DNA from: JAPKEZ01 sp047638975
GTDB taxonomy: Bacteria; Planctomycetota; UBA1135
Length of the DNA stretch: 64,000 bases
Direction of reading: 5' to 3'
Assembly (NCBI GenBank): GCA_047638975.1
Contig: JBLINB010000003.1
Coordinates: 23,251-87,250 of the forward strand
Every line of letters starts with the position of its first letter. Positions within the stretch are counted from its first letter, which is position 1. The notes beneath the pieces were generated by a model that saw only the letters and a list, made by a program, of their open reading frames with translations, was not told the DNA's origin and did no database searches. Positions 17,476-25,196 of the stretch are shown one piece after another. The translations under genes were made by a program, and so were the position numbers.

Positions 17476-19865
17476 GAATCGCAGGACTCAGGATTTTCGA
17501 GAGAGCAAGTAAGCGCTTCTTCGTCAGTGTATTGCTTCTCAGGTTCGACCACTTGTGCCACGCCGCCATCGGTTTGACGGATGCGTGTTGCTGGGCGCGA
17601 ACGCAGGTAGTAAGTCGTCTTGATGCCTTTCTCCCATGCATACATGTACATTGAAGATACCTTGCCGATGCTAGGTGACTCCATGAACAAGTTCAGTGAC
17701 TGAGACTGATCGATGTAAGCCCCGCGGTCGGCGGCCATATCAATCAACGACTTCATAGGTAACTCCCAGGCTGTGCGATACAGCTCTTTCATTTCAGCAG
17801 GGATAGCCTCTACGCCTTGAATAGAACCTTCGGCTTTCTTAATTGCCGAGCGCACTTCTTCAGTCCAGAGATTACGTGATTGCAAATCTGCCACCAAGTA
17901 GTTATTTATTTGGATGAAGTCTCCGGATAATGTTTCGCGCTTGAACAGATTTGAAACCTGTGGCTCGATGCATTCGTAGCAACCACTTATCGTGGCAATA
18001 GTTGCGGTTGGTGCAATCGCAATCATTAGAGAGTTGCGTAATCCGTGTTCTTTAATGCTAGGACGTAGGTCATCGAAGCGTTGGCTGTCACTCGGAGTGA
18101 CGTTCCAGAGATCGAATTGCAACTGACCTTCTGCGGCACGCGTTTCGCTAAATGCTGCGTGTGCTCCGTGCTTGATGGCTAGCTCATTTGAGGCCTTCAG
18201 TGCATGGTAGTAGATGTGCTCTTGGATGCGCGCGGACAAATCTTTAGCTTCTTGGCTATCAAAAGGCAGGCGAAGCTTGAAGAAGGCGTCTTGCAAACCC
18301 ATCATGCCAAAGCCTATTGGGCGCCAGCGTGAATTAGATGCTGCAGCATCTTCAGTAGGGTAGAAATTGATGTCGATGACGCGGTCAAGGAACATCACTG
18401 CACGTTCAACGATAGTGCCGATACGATCGAAATCTATGGCACCGTCTTTCACCATGCGTCCGAGGTTGATCGAACCCAAGTTGCATACCGCAGTTTCTTT
18501 TTCTGAAGTAACTTCAAGAATCTCAGTGCACAAGTTAGACAGGTGGATAGTGTTTTTAGGCTGACCGGTTTGGTTGGCCTTATTGTTACAGCTATCTTTG
18601 AATGTCATCCAGCCATTGCCGGTTTGCGCCAAGGTGCGCATCATCCGCGAATATAAATCACGTGCAGGAATGACTTGTTGAGCGAGCCCTTTTTCTTCGG
18701 CAAGCGCGTACTCGGTTTCGAATTCGGCACCAAAAATATCGACGAAGTGTGGGACATCACGTGGGTCAAACAAAGACCAGTTGCCACCATCCTTAACCCG
18801 TTGCATAAACAAGTCAGGCACCCAGTTGGCGATGTTTAGATTATGTGTGCGACGCATTTCGTCGCCGGTGTTGTCACGTAACTCTAAGAACTCAAGAATG
18901 TCAGCATGCCACGTCTCTAGATAAACACATGCTGCACCTTTGCGACGTCCGCCTTGATTGACGGCAGCGATTGAAGCATCGAGAGTGTTCAAGAACGGGA
19001 TAATGCCATTCGACTTGCCATTGGTGCCCTTAATTAGCGATCCCTTTGAGCGTACGCGTGAATATGAAAGACCAATACCACCGGCGTATTTCGACAACTG
19101 CGCGATATCTTTATAGCGGTCGTAGATCGAATCAAGGCTATCTTGTGGAGAATCTAGCAGATAGCACGAGCTAAGTTGTGTGCGGCATGTCGCTGAGTTA
19201 AACAGCGTTGGCGACGACGGCATATATTCGAGCGAGCTAATTAAATTGTAAAACTCGATGGCCTCTTTTGGGGTCTCTGCTAATCCGCAGGCTACGCGCA
19301 TGAAAAAGTACTGCGGTATTTCGGTTACCCTGCGTGAATGCGGATCTTTTAGCAGGTAGCGATCATAAACCGTGCGTAGTCCGAAGTACTGAAATAGTTG
19401 TCCGCGGTTTTTATCGATAGCATCATTAAGCTTACGGCGGTTAGCGCGGACGAAATCAAATACGTGATCGTTGACTAAGCCTTTTTCGTGACCATAACGA
19501 ATCGATTGTGAGAAGGACTGAATATCTTGCTGACGTACTTCTTTACCAATAAAAGTGTTGAACATACGCGCAGCTAGTTGCGAATATTCTGGCTCGGTTG
19601 CTATATAGGATGCTGCTGTTTGGATGGCTAGTTGATCAAGCTCGGCGGTAGTTGCGCCATCATAAATGCCAGAGATGGTGCGGGTAGCGACAATCATTGG
19701 GTCTACAAGGGGTAGGCCGTGGCAGTGCAGCTGTATCGCGCGCACGATTTTGTTCAGGTCTACTGGTTCTGAGTCTCCGTTGCGCTTTTGGATGCGCATT
19801 CCGACGCTTGAGGCGTTGTCTTCGGCTGTTTTTCGCTGAGCCGCAGCAGTTTTAGTTTCTTGCAT
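17466..19865 (-). CDS. nrdA: Class Ia ribonucleotide reductase alpha subunit
   Basis: 799 residues from the ATG at 19865; an upstream in-frame start at 19961 is rejected because it would run through the NrdR boxes. It reduces ribonucleoside diphosphates. Visible are an N-terminal ATP-cone (RIQKRNGDSEPVDLNKIVRA), the catalytic barrel with SSCYLLDS, KYAGGIGLSYSRVRSKGS and NLCTEILE (site cysteines), WRPIGFGMMGLQDAF, and PTATIATISGCYECIEP. The C-terminal CDSC shuttles electrons from thioredoxin or glutaredoxin. It forms an operon with nrdB. Confidence 0.96.
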   Translation of the reverse strand: MQETKTAAAQRKTAEDNASSVGMRIQKRNGDSEPVDLNKIVRAIQLHCHGLPLVDPMIVATRTISGIYDGATTAELDQLAIQTAASYIATEPEYSQLAARMFNTFIGKEVRQQDIQSFSQSIRYGHEKGLVNDHVFDFVRANRRKLNDAIDKNRGQLFQYFGLRTVYDRYLLKDPHSRRVTEIPQYFFMRVACGLAETPKEAIEFYNLISSLEYMPSSPTLFNSATCRTQLSSCYLLDSPQDSLDSIYDRYKDIAQLSKYAGGIGLSYSRVRSKGSLIKGTNGKSNGIIPFLNTLDASIAAVNQGGRRKGAACVYLETWHADILEFLELRDNTGDEMRRTHNLNIANWVPDLFMQRVKDGGNWSLFDPRDVPHFVDIFGAEFETEYALAEEKGLAQQVIPARDLYSRMMRTLAQTGNGWMTFKDSCNNKANQTGQPKNTIHLSNLCTEILEVTSEKETAVCNLGSINLGRMVKDGAIDFDRIGTIVERAVMFLDRVIDINFYPTEDAAASNSRWRPIGFGMMGLQDAFFKLRLPFDSQEAKDLSARIQEHIYYHALKASNELAIKHGAHAAFSETRAAEGQLQFDLWNVTPSDSQRFDDLRPSIKEHGLRNSLMIAIAPTATIATISGCYECIEPQVSNLFKRETLSGDFIQINNYLVADLQSRNLWTEEVRSAIKKAEGSIQGVEAIPAEMKELYRTAWELPMKSLIDMAADRGAYIDQSQSLNLFMESPSIGKVSSMYMYAWEKGIKTTYYLRSRPATRIRQTDGGVAQVVEPEKQYTDEEALTCSLENPESCDSCQ

Positions 19866-19926
19866 TATTATTCTCGGATAAGGGTGATCTTGTAGGTTAA
19901 AGGGGGGCAATAGCTGCCACGAATAA

Positions 19927-19973
19927 CCACAATATGTAGTACACTGCGAAGATGCAAACACATTTTATAGTGT
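19927..19973 (-). promoter_or_regulatory. Tandem NrdR boxes upstream of nrdA
   Basis: Two 16-bp boxes resembling the NrdR consensus acaCwAtATaTwGtgt lie at 19958-19973 (ACACATTTTATAGTGT) and 19927-19942 (core CACAATATGTAGT). Their spacing is exactly 31 bp, three helical turns, as is typical of NrdR sites. Repression by NrdR at high dATP is inferred. Confidence 0.8.
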
Positions 19974-20055
19974 TTTTATAGACAAGCCCAGCAGCTAGTA
20001 TAATAGTCGCATGCCGAAGAAAGCCTTTGGTAGATAACGACTCTCTTAGACGGCC

Positions 20056-21969
20056 TTAGTGGCCGTCAGCGTATCCTAGCTCGTCGAGCGCGGCATTCTG
20101 CTCGGCAGTTAAGGTGCCGCCACCATCTTCGAAGGTGTCGCGTAGCAATTCTTCATTAAGGGCATCAAGCAGCTCGAGCTGCATGCCTGTTTTGCCAAGC
20201 AAATCGTTTAGCTCGTCAGGATCGTCTGCAAGATTGAAAATATGGGTGGCCACAATGTTTTCACCATCTCGTATCGCAATTAATTTATAGTCGCCCATTC
20301 GCAGCATCAGGCGGACGTCATCGGTCACTACATGTAGCTTGTCTCGCAAATCTTCATCGCCGAGCAAGGAACGGCCATTCATCTGCGCCGGGATTTTGAT
20401 GCCAGCGTAATCGAGTAAGGTCGGGGTAACGTCGGCCAAATCGGGTATCCCTTGGCGATGCATGCCGGAGCCAATATGTGGGCCGGCAATAATAAACGGA
20501 ACTCGAATGGAATCTTGATACATGTGATTCCCGTGTAATAAGGCATCGTTCTCGGCAAAATGCTCGCCATGGTCGGCGGTAATTAACCACAAGGTCGGGC
20601 GTCCAGATGCCTCTACATATTTTCTTATTTCTTCCAGTTGCGTGTCTAGAAACAATAAGTTTTCAAGATAGAGCTGGTGGTAGTACGCAGCAGCTGCAAC
20701 TGCGTCATCATGCACTTGCGCATCACTACTTTTGAGATCATCGCGGATGAGATTAAGCTGATCAAAAGTAATCATGCCGTCGAGTTTGGCAGTGGGCTGG
20801 TAGCGCGCTGCTAGCGGCGGAAGCTGTGAAGAAAGTTGACCAGTAAAAGGTGCCGGCGCACCATAGGGATGGTGCACATCAATGTAATGCAAAAAGAAAA
20901 ACAGCGGCTGCTTGCTTTTGTAGAGTTGAGATAACGCATCAGTCGCTTGCTGATTAGTTACTTTGCCACGCTCACGCATACTGAACTCGCCCATGCCGCG
21001 TGGAGGCCGTTGTAGCGCTCTAAAACTGGTTTTTGACAATACACCAGATATTATTTTACTTGGTATAAATATCCCGAGCCAAGTGTGTTGCGACAAATAA
21101 TTCTCGCAGGCAGTGCGCGGGCCAAAGTTCGGGGCGGTGCTGTCGTCGTACAAATCGAATCCGCGTCGGAAGCCCATGTCGCCGGCGATAAGCGCATTCG
21201 AAATAACCCCGGCTGTTTGGTATTTAGCGTTCTTGAAGTATTCCGAAATGAGGTGCAGCTTGTCGGGCTTAGGCAACTGGTTAAAGTTGTAGCGGACACC
21301 ACTGGCTAAGGCGTCTTTTCCGGAGAGCATCGAAGCATGGCCAGGTAATGTTTGATTACTAGACGAATAGGCATAATCCCACCATTGACCTGCGGCGCGC
21401 ATGCCGTCGAAAAAGGGTAGTCGGTAATCAGGATTGCGCTCGCCGACAATAGAATCAGCGCGTAGCGTATCTAATGAAACAAGAATAATATCAGGAGCGA
21501 CTAATCCGGTGTTTTCGGTGCTAGCTAATTTTGGCGCGGCAGTTGCTGAATTAAGTCTCTTTAAATGCAGGTGATTTTGGTAACTGCCAAAAAAACTAAT
21601 AGCGAATGCCGTAATCAATAATGCGTAATTGATTTTGGCGGGAACTTTTGGCTTGTCGTTGCATTTAAGTACCATCACAAGCAGGACCGATAACGCAATT
21701 AGGATGAGCAGCGTTGGCGCCACGCCGAATGAACCGAGGGCTGGCACCAAACAAACGATTAAGCTGAACTGACCCCATGCCGCATGCGGAATCCGCGCAA
21801 GTGGCGCCAACACGATGGACAAGCAGAACGCAATAATGAGGTTGCCTCCAAGTATGGGTAAAGCTAATTCGCGCCATGAGTGCTCGCTGCCACCCAAAAA
21901 CATTGCGATTAAACTAGCCAGGCAAGCGCCGCCAAGCAGCGCTAACATTCGTCGGTACCAAGTTTGCAT
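20056..21969 (-). CDS. Membrane-anchored sulfatase/alkaline-phosphatase-superfamily hydrolase
   Basis: 637 residues: about five N-terminal membrane helices (residues 1-130), then an extracytoplasmic alkaline-phosphatase-type domain beginning DIILVSLDTLRADS (metal Asp). The nucleophile region is SSSNQTLPGHASMLSGK, with Thr where sulfatases have Cys/Ser of CxPxR. WLITADHGEHFAE and HGNHMYQDSIRVPF supply further metal ligands. The Thr nucleophile and membrane anchor recall lipoteichoic acid synthase or phosphoethanolamine transferases, so a phosphotransferase or phosphodiesterase is as likely as a true sulfatase. It lies 9 bases after pgk and is probably co-transcribed. Confidence 0.8.
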   Translation of the reverse strand: MQTWYRRMLALLGGACLASLIAMFLGGSEHSWRELALPILGGNLIIAFCLSIVLAPLARIPHAAWGQFSLIVCLVPALGSFGVAPTLLILIALSVLLVMVLKCNDKPKVPAKINYALLITAFAISFFGSYQNHLHLKRLNSATAAPKLASTENTGLVAPDIILVSLDTLRADSIVGERNPDYRLPFFDGMRAAGQWWDYAYSSSNQTLPGHASMLSGKDALASGVRYNFNQLPKPDKLHLISEYFKNAKYQTAGVISNALIAGDMGFRRGFDLYDDSTAPNFGPRTACENYLSQHTWLGIFIPSKIISGVLSKTSFRALQRPPRGMGEFSMRERGKVTNQQATDALSQLYKSKQPLFFFLHYIDVHHPYGAPAPFTGQLSSQLPPLAARYQPTAKLDGMITFDQLNLIRDDLKSSDAQVHDDAVAAAAYYHQLYLENLLFLDTQLEEIRKYVEASGRPTLWLITADHGEHFAENDALLHGNHMYQDSIRVPFIIAGPHIGSGMHRQGIPDLADVTPTLLDYAGIKIPAQMNGRSLLGDEDLRDKLHVVTDDVRLMLRMGDYKLIAIRDGENIVATHIFNLADDPDELNDLLGKTGMQLELLDALNEELLRDTFEDGGGTLTAEQNAALDELGYADGH

Positions 21970-21978
21970 TATTGAATT

Positions 21979-23145
21979 TTAACTAAGCGCAGCGATGCCC
22001 GGTAACAGTTTGCCTTCGAGCATCTCAAGAAACGCTCCGCCACCCGTCGAGATGTGCGAAATACGCTCTTCGACATGATTCTTTTTGATCGCCGCCACTG
22101 AATCGCCGCCGCCGACTATAGATAGGCATTCACTTTCGGCTAGCACTTTGGCAATCGCTGAAGTGCCATGGCTAAAAGGCTCTAATTCAAAGACACCCAT
22201 GGGGCCGTTCCAGACTACAGTAGCCGCGGACGCCAGCTGTTGCTGGTAACGCGCGATAGTCTCGGGGCCGATGTCGAGCCCCATCCAGCCGTCATCTATG
22301 TCGCCGCTGATGATTTGGGTATTTGCTGTTGCTGAAAAATCATCGGCTACAACATGATCGCTAGGGAGTAGCAACTGCACACCTTTGTCCTTTGCTTTTC
22401 CTAGAACGATGCGCGCTTTATCGAGACGCTCGTCTTCGCATAACGAAGAACCGACTCCAACACCTTGCGCTTTTAAGAAAGTGTAAGCCATGCCGCCACC
22501 GATGAGGAGGCTGTCTACTTTGTCGAGTAAGTTTTCTAGAACTAAAATCTTGTCGGACACTTTCGCGCCACCAATTACCGCAACTACAGGACGCTGTGGT
22601 GCGCCGAATGCGTTTTCAAAAGCTTTGATCTCTTTCTCAAGCAACATGCCCGCCAATGCCGGCTTCAAGATGGACGGCACCCCCGCAGTCGAAGCATGCG
22701 CGCGGTGGCACGTGCCGAAGGCGTCTTGTATAAAAACATCTGCCATTGCGGCTAATTTTTCTGCAAGCTCAGGGTCGTTCGCTGTTTCTCCAGGCTCGAA
22801 GCGCAGGTTTTCTAAAATCAAAACTTCGCCGGCCTCTAGTGCTTCGGCGGCCGCAGTGGCATCACTACCACAAACCGACTGCACGCCTAATACCGGATAG
22901 CTGTCGCCGAGCAACTGTTGCAAGCGCTCGACGATAGGTGCCATACGTAACTCTTCGACGACTTGCCCTTTCGGACGCCCTAGATGGCTGGCGCAAATGA
23001 CCGCGCCACCGTTATCTAGGATGTGCTGAATAGTGGGCAGCGCCGCACGAATGCGGGTGTCATCGCCAATGATGCCGTCTTGCAGAGGGACGTTAAAGTC
23101 AACCCGCACGAAGGCGCATTTGCCGTCGAAGTTGTAATCAAGCAT
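21979..23145 (-). CDS. pgk: Phosphoglycerate kinase
   Basis: 388 residues. It transfers phosphate from 1,3-bisphosphoglycerate to ADP. Hallmarks: FVRVDFNVPLQDG at the N-terminus, ICASHLGRPKG, LENLRFEPGE, RPVVAVIGGAKVSDKI, LLIGGGMAYTFLKAQG, VWNGPMGVFE and IVGGGDSVAAI near the C-terminus. It follows gapA by 9 bases, the common gap-pgk glycolytic operon. Confidence 0.97.
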   Translation of the reverse strand: MLDYNFDGKCAFVRVDFNVPLQDGIIGDDTRIRAALPTIQHILDNGGAVICASHLGRPKGQVVEELRMAPIVERLQQLLGDSYPVLGVQSVCGSDATAAAEALEAGEVLILENLRFEPGETANDPELAEKLAAMADVFIQDAFGTCHRAHASTAGVPSILKPALAGMLLEKEIKAFENAFGAPQRPVVAVIGGAKVSDKILVLENLLDKVDSLLIGGGMAYTFLKAQGVGVGSSLCEDERLDKARIVLGKAKDKGVQLLLPSDHVVADDFSATANTQIISGDIDDGWMGLDIGPETIARYQQQLASAATVVWNGPMGVFELEPFSHGTSAIAKVLAESECLSIVGGGDSVAAIKKNHVEERISHISTGGGAFLEMLEGKLLPGIAALS

Positions 23146-23154
23146 GGCTAAACG

Positions 23155-24162
23155 TTAAACGTTGTGCGCCTTAAATACTAAATCACATACGCGATTTGAG
23201 TAGCCCCATTCGTTGTCGTACCAAGACACTACTTTTATCATGTTTCCGTCCATGACCATTGTTTGGCCCGAATCGAAAATAGATGAGTGTGGGTTACGCA
23301 AGATGTCGCTAGAAACCAAAGCGTCTTCACTGTATTCAAGGATGCCTTTCATTGCGCCCTCAGCTTCAGATTTCATGACGGCGTTAATTTCTTCGATAGT
23401 AACATTAGCTTTTTCTACTTCGCAAACTAGGTCTACGACAGAACCACATGGCACAGGTACGCGCATGGACATGCCGTCTAGTTTGCCAGCGAGTGCGGGT
23501 AGCACCTTACCTACAGCGCGTGCAGCACCAGTAGATGTTGGGATGATGTTAGAAGCAGCAGCGCGTGCACGGCGCAAATCACTATGAGGGAGATCAAGGA
23601 TACGTTGGTCGTTAGTGTAAGCATGAATGGTATTCATCAAGCCGCGCTTGATACCGAATGCATTGTGCAATACTTTGGCGATAGGTGCCAAACAGTTGGT
23701 GGTACAAGAAGCGTTAGACAAGATACGCTGCTCAGCAGTGAGGGTCTCGTCGTTTACGCCAAGTACGATCATGTTGTCAATCTCGTCTTTTGGAGGCACG
23801 GTGAGCAACACTTTCTTAGCACCAGCATCTAAGTGCATCGTACATTGCGCGCGGGTTGTGAAAATACCTGTTGCTTCGACAACAAAGTCGACCTTGTTGT
23901 CAGACCATGGCAAATCTGCCGGGTTACGCTCGGCAAGAATCTTTATCGATTTGCCGTTAACGATGATGCAATCACCGTCGACAGTTACAGTGCCGTCGAA
24001 ACGACCGCCGACTGTATCGTACTTAAGCAAGTGAGCAAGAGTAGTGGCATCAGTTAAGTCGTTAATCGCAACAACCTCGAAGTCGTTAGCGCGAGCTTGC
24101 ATGATACGAAAGACGTTACGACCGATACGGCCGAAACCATTGATGGCTACGCGGATTGCCAT
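23155..24162 (-). CDS. gapA: Glyceraldehyde-3-phosphate dehydrogenase, type I
   Basis: 335 residues. It converts glyceraldehyde-3-phosphate to 1,3-bisphosphoglycerate. Present are the NAD-binding start INGFGRIGRNVFRIM, the catalytic Cys in ILSNASCTTNCLAPIAKVL, HAYTNDQRILDLPHSD, RAAASNIIPTSTGAARAVG, and WYDNEWGYSNRV at the C-terminus. It is first gene of a gapA-pgk-phosphatase-like operon, divergent from tilS. Confidence 0.97.
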   Translation of the reverse strand: MAIRVAINGFGRIGRNVFRIMQARANDFEVVAINDLTDATTLAHLLKYDTVGGRFDGTVTVDGDCIIVNGKSIKILAERNPADLPWSDNKVDFVVEATGIFTTRAQCTMHLDAGAKKVLLTVPPKDEIDNMIVLGVNDETLTAEQRILSNASCTTNCLAPIAKVLHNAFGIKRGLMNTIHAYTNDQRILDLPHSDLRRARAAASNIIPTSTGAARAVGKVLPALAGKLDGMSMRVPVPCGSVVDLVCEVEKANVTIEEINAVMKSEAEGAMKGILEYSEDALVSSDILRNPHSSIFDSGQTMVMDGNMIKVVSWYDNEWGYSNRVCDLVFKAHNV

Positions 24163-24241
24163 AGTTGTTATTTGTTTTGGTTAGAGGGAGGACGCCAACA
24201 CAGGGTGTGTGAGCATTCATGTGACAGATATTTTAGTGTGT

Positions 24242-24265
24242 TTTCTGCTGAATAGTCAGCAGAAA
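24242..24265. promoter_or_regulatory. Perfect 10-bp inverted repeat in the gapA-tilS divergent region
   Basis: TTTCTGCTGA and TCAGCAGAAA flank the 4-nt spacer ATAG, 16 bases before the tilS start. No T run follows on either strand that would make a terminator. A further short dyad, ACACA-GGG-TGTGT, is at 24198-24210. An operator, or a leader hairpin of tilS mRNA, is possible. Confidence 0.45.
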
Positions 24266-24281
24266 TGGCATAATCTGCATC

Positions 24282-25196
24282 ATGATTACGCAAGTGTCAA
24301 GTCAATTAAACAGCTTTGGTCCTTATAGTGAAAACTCGAAGGTGCTGCTGGCTTGTTCCGGAGGAGCCGACTCTACTTTTCTGGCGCATGCTTATTTGCA
24401 CGCCGCTAAAAATCATGCGCTACCTGAAGCGATTATCGCAGTTATCGACCATGCGCAGTACGCAGAATCGTCAGAGGATACTCATCGCATTGCCGAGCGT
24501 TATCGCAAATTAGGGTTCAGCGTGATTACGCAGCGTCTTGATTGTGACGTCAAAATCAATGAAAATGAAATGCGCAATCGTCGCTACGCAGCGTTGCAGC
24601 AGATAGCCACCGAGAATAAAGCATCGCAGATTTTCTTGGCGCATCATGCAGACGATCAGGCAGAAACGGTTTTGCAAAGGATCATGCGTGGTACCGGGCT
24701 AAATGGTTTGGTCGGCATGCCAGCGCGCCGCCCATTGACTGAAGAAATTGAAATCTGCCGCCCGTTGCTAGAAGTGCGTAGTGCAGCAATGCGTGATTAC
24801 TTGACGCAGCAGCACATAGGGTGGCACGAAGATCTTAGTAACAGCGATGTCGAATATGCGACGCGTAATAAGATCCGTCATCAGTTGCTTCCACAGTTAG
24901 CTGAGATTGCGACAGGTGATCCGGTAAAGGCGCTTCTGAAATTGGCTGATGAAGCCACGCAATGGCAGGCTGCACAACATGAGATCTTGGCGCAACAGCT
25001 CGACTTTGCTGATCTGCCTGCTTATTTACGGCGGCAATTAATTCGCCGCGAGTTACTTGCCGAGCACGAGGTGGTTTCTCCACAGCGTTTGCTCGATTTA
25101 GAAGGGGCTTTAATGAAAAAAGGCAGCGCTGTGATAAATCAAGCGCTGCGCTTTAGTACGAGTGGTGGCAAATTACTCGTCGTCGCTCGCCGGTGA
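24282..25196 (+). CDS. tilS: tRNA(Ile)-lysidine synthase
   Basis: 304 residues. It makes lysidine at C34 of the CAT-anticodon tRNA-Ile so that it reads AUA. The PP-loop VLLACSGGADSTFLAHAYL is near residue 22, with AVIDHAQY, NEMRNRRYAAL, FLAHHADDQAETVLQRIMRGTG and CRPLLEVRS following, as expected. It is shorter than the E. coli enzyme and appears to lack the extra C-terminal domain. Its 3' end overlaps the convergent peptidase-like gene by 24 bases. Confidence 0.94.
   Translation: MITQVSSQLNSFGPYSENSKVLLACSGGADSTFLAHAYLHAAKNHALPEAIIAVIDHAQYAESSEDTHRIAERYRKLGFSVITQRLDCDVKINENEMRNRRYAALQQIATENKASQIFLAHHADDQAETVLQRIMRGTGLNGLVGMPARRPLTEEIEICRPLLEVRSAAMRDYLTQQHIGWHEDLSNSDVEYATRNKIRHQLLPQLAEIATGDPVKALLKLADEATQWQAAQHEILAQQLDFADLPAYLRRQLIRRELLAEHEVVSPQRLLDLEGALMKKGSAVINQALRFSTSGGKLLVVARR

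Noticed and set aside
17466..19961. Longer NrdA start at 19961
   Set aside because: The extra 32 residues are not NrdA-like and the start lies in the NrdR box region.
20049..20067. GACGGCC/GGCCGTC hairpin at the sulfatase-like gene stop
   Set aside because: It overlaps the stop codon and has no T run on the minus strand, so a terminator call is not supported.
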